7,915 bases of DNA from Phycisphaerales bacterium (GCA_022447165.1 JAKVBR010000074.1:1-7915); one strand, 5' to 3'; positions 1 to 7,335 are shown, numbered from the stretch's first letter. Notes: generated from the letters alone by a model not told the origin. Made by a program: numbers and translations.

Positions 1-533
1 GTTGTTGCACTGCTAGGCTCCGCCCTAATTCTGGCATCAAAAAGTGTTCCTCTAAGAGAAGGGTGGTCTGCTCTGAGGTTTCCTCTGCTGGGTTTACGAC
101 CTGTAGCAGCTTGCGGAATCACAGCTTCAATAATCACAACTGCGGTGTCTTCAGAGTTAATGAACTGCTCTGGTGTAACATCACCCCAGCCCCGTGTTGA
201 CTCACCGATGCCTCTACGTGCTAAGTCGGCAATCATGTGCGCGCGAACTTGAGGTGGAATGTCACTCGAGCCCGTGCCTTTTAGTCCAACGACAAGCCCG
301 TAACCAGATGCAATGATTGGTTCATATGTATCTTGGTAGGTATTGGAATAACCCATCAATGCAACATGCTGTTTGATTGTTCCTCTGAGCATGCTTGGGA
401 CTTCACTGTAATCGGTTCCAATGTTTGCGCGAGTTGGGCGTTTCACCTCTTCAGCGCGTTGAACAGTTTCGCAGTTCAACAAAAGTAGTAACAGCGATAA
501 GGAAAGGATTTTTAAGTAAGAGTGGAATCTCAT
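1..533 (-). CDS. FlgI-like (flagellar P-ring superfamily) lipoprotein, 3' end outside the window
   Basis: An open frame of 177 codons starts at ATG 533-531 and continues past base 1, so the C-terminus is missing. The N-terminus is a lipoprotein-type signal: a charged start, then six leucines (L14-L19), N20 and C21. Asn just before the Cys is not the standard lipobox residue. Residues about 77-87 read GYGLVVGLKGTG, the hallmark of the FlgI P-ring family, followed by a helical stretch (VRAHMIADLARRGIG) and a strand-like DTAVVIIEAVIP. Near the window edge comes FDARIRAEPSSAT, which fits the FlgI segment before the 'SLEGG' region. Classical FlgI forms the periplasmic P-ring around the flagellar rod and has a cleaved Sec signal, not a lipid anchor. 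A FlgI-like paralogue with another envelope role is therefore equally possible. No other flagellar gene is visible. The start is chosen because the signal peptide begins exactly there; only a weak GAGAA lies upstream. Confidence 0.75.
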   Translation of the reverse strand, partial: MRFHSYLKILSLSLLLLLLNCETVQRAEEVKRPTRANIGTDYSEVPSMLRGTIKQHVALMGYSNTYQDTYEPIIASGYGLVVGLKGTGSSDIPPQVRAHMIADLARRGIGESTRGWGDVTPEQFINSEDTAVVIIEAVIPQAATGRKPSRGNLRADHPSLRGTLFDARIRAEPSSAT

Positions 534-548
534 ATTCGTATTCTCAGT

Positions 549-1658
549 ATGATAGGACCCATCATTATACATTCCATTATCTCATTGTTTTTACTTAATC
601 CTGGCGGGTTTTCAATCCCTCAAATCGATATCGCAAATGATGTCGAAAGGCAGGTCACCATTGATAAAGAAGAGGGGCAATACCTCGGTCACCCAACGAC
701 TGTTTTGCTTGAAGATGGCAAGACGATTTTATGCATGTATCCGAAAGGGCATGGTAGGGGCGCATTAGTCATGAAGAAAAGTGTTGACGGTGGTCATACT
801 TGGAGTGAGCGATTGCCAGTCCCCGATTCGTGGGCGACTTCAAAGGAAACACCACATGTATACCCAGTAGTTGATGCTAAAGGTACTAAGCGGCTCATCC
901 TTTTTTCAAGCTTGTATCCCGTTCGTATGTCCGTCAGTGAAGATGACGGAGTCACATGGAGCGAGCTAGAGAAGATTGGTGATTATGGCGGAATCGTTGC
1001 GATGGCTGATGTCATTGAAACAGGGAAGGGGTGTTACACAGCATTCTTTCACGATGATGGTCGATTCATTAAAGAGGGCGGAAAGTGGAATGCGTTTCAC
1101 GTGTATGCAGTTGATTCAACAGATGGTGGTTTGACTTGGAGTGCGCCGCGCGTTGTTGCCCATAATCCTGAACTGCATTTATGCGAGCCAGGCCTTATCA
1201 AATCACCAGATGGGAAAAAGTATGCAATGCTCTTGCGAGAGAACAGCCGTAGGGCAAACAGCCAAATCTGTTTCAGCAAAGATAATGGAAAAACATGGAG
1301 TACTCCTGTTGCCATGCCAGGTTCTCTCACAGGAGATAGGCATCAAGCAACATACGCAAAAGATGGTCGACTCTTTGTTTCATTCCGTGATACAGGAGAT
1401 GAAAGTCCGAGCAAAGGCGATTGGGTCGCATGGGTCGGCACCTTTGATGATTTAGAACAGGGTAAGGAAGGGCAGTATCGCATTCGATTGTCTGACAATA
1501 CGCACCGAAGTGACTGTGCGTATCCTGGTGTTGAACTGCTTCCAGACGGAACAATTTTCACTGCGACATATGGACACTGGGATGGTATTAAAAAACCATA
1601 CATTCGCGGTATCCATTTGAAACTCAGTGAGATGGATGCTTTGCTACCTAAAGAATAA
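549..1658 (+). CDS. Sialidase-family (Asp-box beta-propeller) secreted protein
   Basis: A 369-residue protein with a hydrophobic, signal-like N-terminus (MIGPIIIHSIISLFLL). Four Asp boxes (S-x-D-x-G-x-T-W) lie at about residues 78-85, 130-137, 190-197 and 243-250, as expected of the six-bladed propeller of exo-alpha-sialidases and related BNR-repeat proteins. The second half carries EPGLIKSPDGK, LLRENSRR, TGDRH, FVSFRDTGDESP and DCAYPGVELLPDGT, a pattern I associate with planctomycete 'sialidase family' proteins. R230 and R280 are candidate carboxylate-binding arginines, but I cannot confirm a full catalytic Arg triad, Asp and Tyr/Glu set. True sialic-acid hydrolysis is therefore uncertain; another exo-glycosidase or a non-catalytic propeller is possible. 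A GTG at 522 would add nine residues but would run into the divergent gene's start. ATG 549 directly precedes the hydrophobic segment, so I prefer it. No Shine-Dalgarno sequence is visible. Confidence 0.85.
   Translation: MIGPIIIHSIISLFLLNPGGFSIPQIDIANDVERQVTIDKEEGQYLGHPTTVLLEDGKTILCMYPKGHGRGALVMKKSVDGGHTWSERLPVPDSWATSKETPHVYPVVDAKGTKRLILFSSLYPVRMSVSEDDGVTWSELEKIGDYGGIVAMADVIETGKGCYTAFFHDDGRFIKEGGKWNAFHVYAVDSTDGGLTWSAPRVVAHNPELHLCEPGLIKSPDGKKYAMLLRENSRRANSQICFSKDNGKTWSTPVAMPGSLTGDRHQATYAKDGRLFVSFRDTGDESPSKGDWVAWVGTFDDLEQGKEGQYRIRLSDNTHRSDCAYPGVELLPDGTIFTATYGHWDGIKKPYIRGIHLKLSEMDALLPKE
564..569 (-). promoter_or_regulatory. Candidate -10 box for the FlgI-like gene
   Basis: Read on the minus strand this is a perfect TATAAT, 30 bp upstream of the FlgI-like start codon. 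It lies inside the first codons of the divergent sialidase-like gene. I found no good TTGACA-like box 16-18 bp further upstream (the minus-strand sequence there is AAAAAC), so this is only a position-based suggestion. Confidence 0.25.
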
Positions 1659-1661
1659 CAA

Positions 1662-3749
1662 TTAGTCGCAAACGCCCCATTCACTCACAATGAGTAAGAC
1701 ATCAGAAACATTGACGATGCCGTCTTGATTCACGTCTGCGGGGGAGTTGTTTTGCCCCCACTCATCCATCACTGCGAGCAAGTCAGTGACATTAGTCACA
1801 GAATCGCCATTGATATCTGTAGGACATTCTTGACTGTCGTTGCAATCAATTCGGATTGCAGTAATGTGCACATTGTCAATGTGGTATCCTCGGTATTCGT
1901 TATACACATCGTCGATGGAATCGAACCCCCATGCTAACTGAAGTTGACCGCTGGAATCTGGAGTTGCAACAAAGTTGTATGTGCTCCAATCAAGCGATTC
2001 TTCAAGTTCAGCAACAAACTCGCCATTCGCATACACAGATGCTTGGTCATACGCGCCTAAGTTTTCAGTCTCAAGTCCATAACAAAAAGAAACTTCTACT
2101 TCTAACACGTCATCATCAAACTGGAACACTTCCGAATACAACTCGCCAGACACGGTGCTCCCGTCGTCGTAGTTGCAACTGCTTTCAATGCCAAAATACA
2201 TGAATGGGGCTTCGCCGCACGAACCGCTTGGAGCACATTGGCTCGTCGCGTTCCAGAAACTATCCGCATTCCAGCCAGCTGGAATACCATCGACGAATGC
2301 TTCGCTTGCAATCAATTCCTTGATAATTTCGCCAACAGCAATTGCATACGGCGCATCTTCATAGTTAAACGGAGAAAATGCAACATCGCCAGCACTGCCC
2401 ATTGCACTAAACCAAAACGAAACATCGTCTCCACAATCAAATGATGGGAGTGACGCTATGTAGGACTCCCCGCCAAGATGTTGAGCAAAGTAATCTTCAA
2501 TTATTCCGTTTATTGAAACATGTAACATCACACTATCGACTTTTGGCAATTGCGTGCCCGGCACAACATTAAAGTGGACAGCAGTGGTTTGATTTGGATT
2601 TGTTTGATCTGGCAACCCGTTCGGAAATCCAAACTGCAATATGTTCGGAATACAAACGCCTTGGGGATTAGCAAGTGCGTTTTGAAGTCCGTCGTTATGA
2701 ATGGCGCAACCATGATTTTGGTTGCTTGATCCTTCACAACCACCATTTGTATGAATGCCGATTGCAAGTCCAGAACTTTCGTCAAACACAGCTGAACCGC
2801 TGTTGCCGCCAGTCGTGTCAGTTTGATATGCAATGACCGTATCATCGCTGACGACGAAGGGGCCGATGTGAGTTTTTTGAACACCGTTCCATGTATCGCT
2901 TACGGGTGCTGAAGTTGTGCCGTGACCAGTGATGCGGATTTGTTGCCCATTGACATCTGGCGCTTTATCTGCAAGTTCAAAATAGGACTGTTGAGCTTCA
3001 AATGGAGTTAGCCCAGTTTCTGAGTTTGGGAAACAACCAAAGTATGCCCAGTCATTTCCAATGTACGTCTCGGTTGTGTATTGAATGGATTCGACATCGA
3101 CTGGGTATTGATCTTCGGGGCCTGGGTGTTGATAATTTCCGTTTGCATCACTCAGTGGCACATTGAATTGCATGATTCCAAGAGCGCTTCCATTGCCATT
3201 TGAACAATGCCCTGCCGACAAAAAGGTTCTATTCGTATCGTCGATGATCCATGCAGTACATCCAATCGGCATCGCTCTTGCTGTACGCGCTTCATAACTT
3301 AGTTCACGATCATCAACACCACCACAGATTGATTGCTCCACTTCATTCTGCCCGAATGTAATGGCTTGGTGAATGTTTAGTTTTGAATATTCGCTGTCAC
3401 TACTATTTTCGATGAGTTCGACAACAACTGTGTCACCATTAAACCAAGCGCTTCTGTGTTGCCACTGAACTAGAGTAGATTGGCCAAGGTGCTGAACGGC
3501 GCCGTCAAAAACTGAAGTCAAACGAATGAATGCAGTATCTGTCAGTTTCGTTCCTCGGAAATCAAGTTGAAATGATGATGTGTTATCAAGCGTTACAATT
3601 TCGCTGAGCGTTGCAACGATCCTAGATTTTTGCTTACTCTGAATTTGGATGCCAAGTTCAACGTTCTTTGTTAAAACCGGTGGTGCTTCACCGAACACAA
3701 AAGAACACGATGCGATTTGGATACACAGTGCGAAATTCAAGTAGTTCAT
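1662..3749 (-). CDS. Secreted trypsin-like serine protease with C-terminal dockerin-like repeat
   Basis: 695 residues with a Sec-type signal (residues 1-20, ending SFVFG|EAPP). The protease domain (about 155-370) has a complete chymotrypsin-fold triad: His181 in LSAGHC, Asp233 in GNDWAYFGC and Ser317 in TTGGNSGSAVF. Cys164 and Cys182 are placed to form the usual disulfide around the His. Residues about 385-470 look like an Ig-like beta module found before the C-terminal domains of planctomycete secreted proteins. Residues about 483-632 (from ...GWNADSFWN to YHIDNVHITAI) resemble a MAM or jelly-roll fold. The tail has two calcium-loop motifs, D645-INGDSVTNVT-D656 and D672-VNQDGIVNVS-D683, and ends EWGVCD. 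That dockerin-like pair is typical of Phycisphaerae exported proteins; its receptor is not known to me. The substrate is unknown. A 51-bp gap separates this gene from the amidase upstream, so co-transcription is plausible. The gene converges on the sialidase-like gene with a 3-bp gap. Confidence 0.9.
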   Translation of the reverse strand: MNYLNFALCIQIASCSFVFGEAPPVLTKNVELGIQIQSKQKSRIVATLSEIVTLDNTSSFQLDFRGTKLTDTAFIRLTSVFDGAVQHLGQSTLVQWQHRSAWFNGDTVVVELIENSSDSEYSKLNIHQAITFGQNEVEQSICGGVDDRELSYEARTARAMPIGCTAWIIDDTNRTFLSAGHCSNGNGSALGIMQFNVPLSDANGNYQHPGPEDQYPVDVESIQYTTETYIGNDWAYFGCFPNSETGLTPFEAQQSYFELADKAPDVNGQQIRITGHGTTSAPVSDTWNGVQKTHIGPFVVSDDTVIAYQTDTTGGNSGSAVFDESSGLAIGIHTNGGCEGSSNQNHGCAIHNDGLQNALANPQGVCIPNILQFGFPNGLPDQTNPNQTTAVHFNVVPGTQLPKVDSVMLHVSINGIIEDYFAQHLGGESYIASLPSFDCGDDVSFWFSAMGSAGDVAFSPFNYEDAPYAIAVGEIIKELIASEAFVDGIPAGWNADSFWNATSQCAPSGSCGEAPFMYFGIESSCNYDDGSTVSGELYSEVFQFDDDVLEVEVSFCYGLETENLGAYDQASVYANGEFVAELEESLDWSTYNFVATPDSSGQLQLAWGFDSIDDVYNEYRGYHIDNVHITAIRIDCNDSQECPTDINGDSVTNVTDLLAVMDEWGQNNSPADVNQDGIVNVSDVLLIVSEWGVCD

Positions 3750-3800
3750 CTACTCAGTGTATTGAATGTGTCGTTTGTGTTCGAGAAAAAACAGGGAATA

Positions 3801-5531
3801 TTAGGATGAAACAGGCGGTCTAATGGTGGAAACACCTATTTCATCCTCTAAAGCCATGCTCATTCTCAAAATCGTTGCTTCATCAAACAATCGTCCAATG
3901 ATGGTTGTCGCAAGCGGTTTGCCGTTCAGCATACCTGTCCTGAACACGGTTGCGGGCTGACCGGTATTGTTTGCAGTTAAGAGCAAGTCGCTATAGCCCG
4001 GTGTTAAGAAGCCATCAAAATCGCTGTTCAGCCATTCATACATCTGTTGCATGGCTTCTCTGCGATATCGGCTTGCTTGAATGTGTTCGACCGCGGGAAT
4101 AAGCCAACTTTGTCTAAACGTATTTGGCCATGCGTTGTCTTCTTGACTGACAAGAAGGTCATCTCGCCCAGAACGCGTTAACTCTTCAAATGCAGCTGCT
4201 GATTCAACAAGCAGGGGGATGAGTAGGGGCGTGCTATCAAGGGCTGGTTTTTCAACTCTGACTAGAGTCATGCCAGCTTTTTCTGCAGCTTCCAATACAC
4301 TCGGATGAATTTTCTCAAAGTAAAGTTCACGCTGGTTTGCCTCGCTTGCAGACATCACTTCTTTTGGGTCATATCCGAGGCGTAATCCCTTCGCATCTTG
4401 CGAAGGGTTGAATTGAAATGGGAGCGTTCGACTTGATGGGTCGCCGATGTCACTGCCATTAATCACTTCAAGAACAAGTGCAGTGTCAAGCACTGATCTG
4501 CATATAGGGCCAATCTTATCAAGTGACCAACAAAGTGCCATGACGCCTGTTCTTGCCACGCGACCAAACGTTGGTCTTAGACCGGTTGTGCCGCAGAACA
4601 TACAAGGCGACACAATTGAACCGTATGTTTCACTGCCGAGGGTAAATGGTACAAGTCCTGCGGCGGTTGCACTAGCGCTTCCCGCGCTTGAGCCAGATGA
4701 GCCCTCGTCAACATCAAATGGGTTCTTGCACGTTCCTCCAAACCAAACGTCGCCCATAGCAAGCGCGCCTACAGATAATTTTGCAACCAGAACAGCTCCG
4801 GCATCATTGAGCCGTTCAACGACAACAGCATCTTTTTCTGCAACTCTGTTTTTGAACGGTGCAGCGCCATAGGTTGTTTTTTCTCCAGCGGTGTCGATGA
4901 TATCTTTTGCGCCCCACGGCACACCATGAAGGGGGCCTCGCCATTTTCCTGAATCGAGTTCCTTGTCGGCCTGGCGTGCTTGTCCAAGTGCGTGATTGTC
5001 CATGAACGTGACAACACACTTGAGTTGTTTGTTGTAATGCTTGAGCCGTCGAATGCAAAGGCGAGTGAGATGTTCACTTGTCACTTCTCTGTTTCGTAGC
5101 CATTGCGACAGTTTCCATACAGGTGCAAAGGCAAGTTCGGTATCGTCGGTTGGACATGGACCTGCTTGGGGAAGAGAACCCTCTTGTTCCATTGGTGTAA
5201 CAGTGTTCAGTGAATTTCCACTGAGGACTGGATTGAATGTTGTTGCAGGTGAAAGAGAATTGGGCAATTCGCCAAGTGCTGCTCTCGCTGCAAACATATC
5301 TTTTTGTTCTTGAATTGTTTTGAGAATTTGAGTTTGTTCTTCGTCAGTGAAACGAATGCCTGCAATGTCACCAGCATGTTTGATTGCAGCTGTTGGCGCT
5401 TCATCGTCTTGAGCGAATGCAGTAGATGCCCCAAGTGCTGCGAAGAATGCAGAGTGCGCCACAAATTTTCTTCTTGAAGTTTGTTTACTCTGTTGTGGCG
5501 TAGTACAGTCGCCAGTATTCGTCCGTTCCAT
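3801..5531 (-). CDS. Tat-exported amidase-signature hydrolase (GatA-like)
   Basis: 576 residues from the chosen start. A twin-arginine signal (SRRKFVAHSAFFAALG, R20-R21, cleavage near AFA|QDD) directs folded export. The amidase-signature Ser-cisSer-Lys triad is present: Lys209 in GVPWGAKD, cis-Ser281 in GSSAGSASATAAG and nucleophile Ser305 in LGSETYGSIVSP, 24 residues after the cis-Ser as in GatA. Tyr replaces the first Gly of the usual DTGGS, and the downstream GTTGLRPTFGRV and DKIGPICRSV are intact. The export signal and the lack of gatB or gatC next door argue against a tRNA amidotransferase and for a periplasmic amide hydrolase of unknown substrate. An upstream in-frame ATG at 5576 would add 15 residues. 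ATG 5531 is preferred because AGAGG precedes it and the Tat signal follows. The first 47 bp overlap the 3' end of the ankyrin gene in another frame, suggesting coupled translation. Confidence 0.9.
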   Translation of the reverse strand: MERTNTGDCTTPQQSKQTSRRKFVAHSAFFAALGASTAFAQDDEAPTAAIKHAGDIAGIRFTDEEQTQILKTIQEQKDMFAARAALGELPNSLSPATTFNPVLSGNSLNTVTPMEQEGSLPQAGPCPTDDTELAFAPVWKLSQWLRNREVTSEHLTRLCIRRLKHYNKQLKCVVTFMDNHALGQARQADKELDSGKWRGPLHGVPWGAKDIIDTAGEKTTYGAAPFKNRVAEKDAVVVERLNDAGAVLVAKLSVGALAMGDVWFGGTCKNPFDVDEGSSGSSAGSASATAAGLVPFTLGSETYGSIVSPCMFCGTTGLRPTFGRVARTGVMALCWSLDKIGPICRSVLDTALVLEVINGSDIGDPSSRTLPFQFNPSQDAKGLRLGYDPKEVMSASEANQRELYFEKIHPSVLEAAEKAGMTLVRVEKPALDSTPLLIPLLVESAAAFEELTRSGRDDLLVSQEDNAWPNTFRQSWLIPAVEHIQASRYRREAMQQMYEWLNSDFDGFLTPGYSDLLLTANNTGQPATVFRTGMLNGKPLATTIIGRLFDEATILRMSMALEDEIGVSTIRPPVSS

Positions 5532-6843
5532 TAAACCTCTTATTCTTGTCTGCGTAGTCGAGTGCTGTTTTGCCATATTTGTTCTTTATCTTTGGATTTA
5601 CTCCTGCAGTGAGCAGTATGCCGATGATTTCAGGACTCTTTCCATACCGTGTCGCAAACATCAAGGGTGTATATTCAGCATTGTTTTTTACAAGTGGGTC
5701 TACGCCTAACTCAATCAACATTTGGACTGTTTCAGGGCTGTCTGAACGTGTAGCTGCAAACAACAGGGTGTTCCCCTTATTGTTCTTTGCAAGGACATCT
5801 GCGCCGTTATCAATGTACGTCTTTAATGTTTCTGTAGAGGCGTGGTAACTCAGGGCATAGTACAAGGGGGTTGTGCCATATCGATTTTTCTGATCGATTT
5901 TCGCGCCGTGTTTAAGTAGAAGCTCGACTAATGCTGCGTCTTCATAATACCGGGCAGCATAATGTAGAGGAGAAAGCAGGCCTTGTGCTAAATGTGTGGA
6001 TTTAGAGCCCTGTTCTAGCAACAATTGTATCGATTCGATATCACGTTTTGATTCAAGAGCGTAAGTCAGATCGCTGTGATCACCTTCGTCGTAACTTTTA
6101 GTTTGAGCGCCATGATCGACTAACAATTCGATGATTTCAAATGAACTGTTTTTGAGGGCTAGGTAAAGCGGTGTGTACCCACGGTCACTAGACGCATTAA
6201 CATTTGCTCCACTATCAATCAACTGTTCAACAATGTCAAAGTCGTCGTATTTATAGCAACAACGCATGAGCGGAGTGAGTCCTCGGCTATCTCTTGTGTG
6301 AATGTTTGCTCCTGCGTCAAGTAGCGTGCGTGCGACTTCGACTTCTGCATTCCATTTGGTCGCGCGAATGAGCGGTGTATCGCCGTATTGATCTTTGACC
6401 TCGATGTTAGCGCCATGGGAAATCAATACCTGCACCACTTCAGGGTTTTTGTTTCGACCAGCAGCGAGAAGAAGTGGGTTGTAATCACGGAATGCTTTCT
6501 TGTTCAAGTCGGCGCCGTGTTTAATTAATGTCTCAACAACATCTGCGTCATATTTAGTTGCAGCAAGCATGAGCGGGGAGACAAGGCCATATCCTTCATT
6601 CTCACCACGCTTTCTCCATCGCGCATTACTTTGATAACCAAGTCCGATGCAATCCATCGTTATGAGCGCGTTGACATCACCGCCTTGCCTGATGTAGTCC
6701 TCTATGCTTTGCGAGGTCGCTTTGCCACTTGCAAGGTGTTCATGCAAGTTTGTTGCTTCGATTTCTTCGTAATTGATGGGCTCAGAAATTGCAAAGACAT
6801 TTGTTGTGCAGAAACAAATTGCAACAATGAGGAGCCATCGCAT
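5485..6843 (-). CDS. Exported ankyrin-repeat protein
   Basis: 452 residues with a Sec signal peptide (MRWLLIVAICFCTTNVFA, cleavage before IS). The rest is almost entirely ankyrin repeats with a 33-34 residue period. TPL-type helix starts fall near residues 89, 122, 156, 190, 224, 258, 291, 325, 359, 392 and 426, giving about eleven repeats. A degenerate one lies at about 45-58 (SIEDYIRQGGDVNAL). The GA-D/N-hairpin consensus (HGADLN, HGANIE, AGANIH, SGANVN) is clear. The repeat near 258 (HSDLTYALESK) is the most diverged. Such repeats bind other proteins; no enzyme domain is present. The gene overlaps the start of the Tat-exported amidase by 47 bp, so both products should reach the same compartment in linked amounts, and the amidase is the obvious candidate partner (inference). 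The start is the first ATG of the signal peptide. No Shine-Dalgarno sequence is seen, only an AT-rich leader after the pseudogene. Confidence 0.93.
   Translation of the reverse strand: MRWLLIVAICFCTTNVFAISEPINYEEIEATNLHEHLASGKATSQSIEDYIRQGGDVNALITMDCIGLGYQSNARWRKRGENEGYGLVSPLMLAATKYDADVVETLIKHGADLNKKAFRDYNPLLLAAGRNKNPEVVQVLISHGANIEVKDQYGDTPLIRATKWNAEVEVARTLLDAGANIHTRDSRGLTPLMRCCYKYDDFDIVEQLIDSGANVNASSDRGYTPLYLALKNSSFEIIELLVDHGAQTKSYDEGDHSDLTYALESKRDIESIQLLLEQGSKSTHLAQGLLSPLHYAARYYEDAALVELLLKHGAKIDQKNRYGTTPLYYALSYHASTETLKTYIDNGADVLAKNNKGNTLLFAATRSDSPETVQMLIELGVDPLVKNNAEYTPLMFATRYGKSPEIIGILLTAGVNPKIKNKYGKTALDYADKNKRFNGTDEYWRLYYATTE
5536..5540 (-). promoter_or_regulatory. Ribosome binding site that decides the amidase start
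   Basis: Minus-strand AGAGG lies four nucleotides before ATG 5531. The site is inside the coding sequence of the upstream ankyrin gene. Most other starts in this window lack such a sequence. It supports 5531 over the longer start at 5576. Confidence 0.5.
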
Positions 6844-6860
6844 GTATTTATATTAACACA

Positions 6861-7328
6861 TTACGAGCATTCACCCCAATGAGAAAGCACGAACAAAATG
6901 TCATCAGCCGATACCAAGCCGTCGCTATTGACATCAGCAGGGAAGTCTGAAGTTTCCCAATTCGCAATGATGAGTAATATCTCATCGACACCGACAGTGC
7001 CATTTCCATCGATATCGCCAACACAGTACATGTCTTCCTCAGTGTTTCCGCCTAAATCAATGTAATACCCATCAATGATTGCAGTTTGTGCGCCATCAAC
7101 TGACTCGATGGTTAGTTCCTTGCCAAGCGTAGTTAATACTTTTGCCTGAATATTGCTTGTTTATGTCCCTGGATAAACAAGAATGATGTCACCATTTGAT
7201 GCGTAGTGAATGGCCTCTTGTATTGACGATTAGTCAGCGGGATCTAAAAGTGAAACGGTTATTGTTTCAGCAATTGCGGTAGAAGCAAAAATAGGTGTTG
7301 TTAGAAAGAGGGTATAGAGATGTTTCAT
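6861..7328 (-). pseudogene. Broken gene for a small secreted protein with dockerin-like end (two internal TAA codons)
   Basis: From ATG 7328 the minus strand reads a signal peptide (MKHLYTLFLTTPIFASTAIA|ET), then VSLLDPAD, a TAA (7230-7232), SSIQEAIHYASNGDIILVYPGT, a second TAA (7161-7163), then TSNIQAKVLTTLGKELTIES and DGAQTAIIDG. A dockerin-like tail follows (GDIDGNGTVGVDEI and ADVNSDGLVSADDI, ending HWGECS) with a final TAA at 6861-6863. The frame is kept for all 156 codons with no indel. The 'SIQEAI..GD.ILV.PGT' stretch is the usual opening of planctomycete right-handed beta-helix proteins, in which both interrupted positions are normally Tyr (family recollection). The long beta-helix body expected between IIDG and the tail is absent, so the gene may also have lost its middle. 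An AAAGGA ribosome binding site remains. Readthrough or sequence error cannot be excluded. The gene lies 17 bp upstream of the ankyrin gene. Confidence 0.8.
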
Positions 7329-7335
7329 GGAAGGA

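Noticed and set aside
474..494. Possible leucine-codon microsatellite in the FlgI-like signal peptide
   Set aside because: The six leucines use five different codons, so this is a hydrophobic signal core, not a repeat tract.
395..598. 67-codon plus-strand open frame
   Set aside because: It is antisense to the signal peptide region of the FlgI-like gene and overlaps the real sialidase-like start in another frame.
1683..1695. Small hairpin ACTCA-CAA-TGAGT near the convergent junction
   Set aside because: Only a 5-bp stem with no U-tract, and it encodes the conserved dockerin-like end of the protease; it is probably not a terminator.
2528..2884. 118-codon minus-strand open frame
   Set aside because: Out-of-frame shadow of the protease domain, which carries the conserved catalytic triad in the other frame.
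4447..4872. 141-codon plus-strand open frame opposite the amidase gene
   Set aside because: It lies wholly antisense to the conserved catalytic core of the amidase, has no recognisable domain, and its composition follows from the opposing codons.
5532..5576. Longer amidase start adding 15 residues
   Set aside because: The extension has no signal-like character, increases the overlap with the ankyrin gene to 92 bp, and the AGAGG site favours the later ATG.
6861..7328. Genome-wide TAA-to-tyrosine recoding
   Set aside because: The sialidase-like, protease, amidase and ankyrin genes and the broken gene itself all end in TAA at sensible C-termini, so TAA is a normal stop here.
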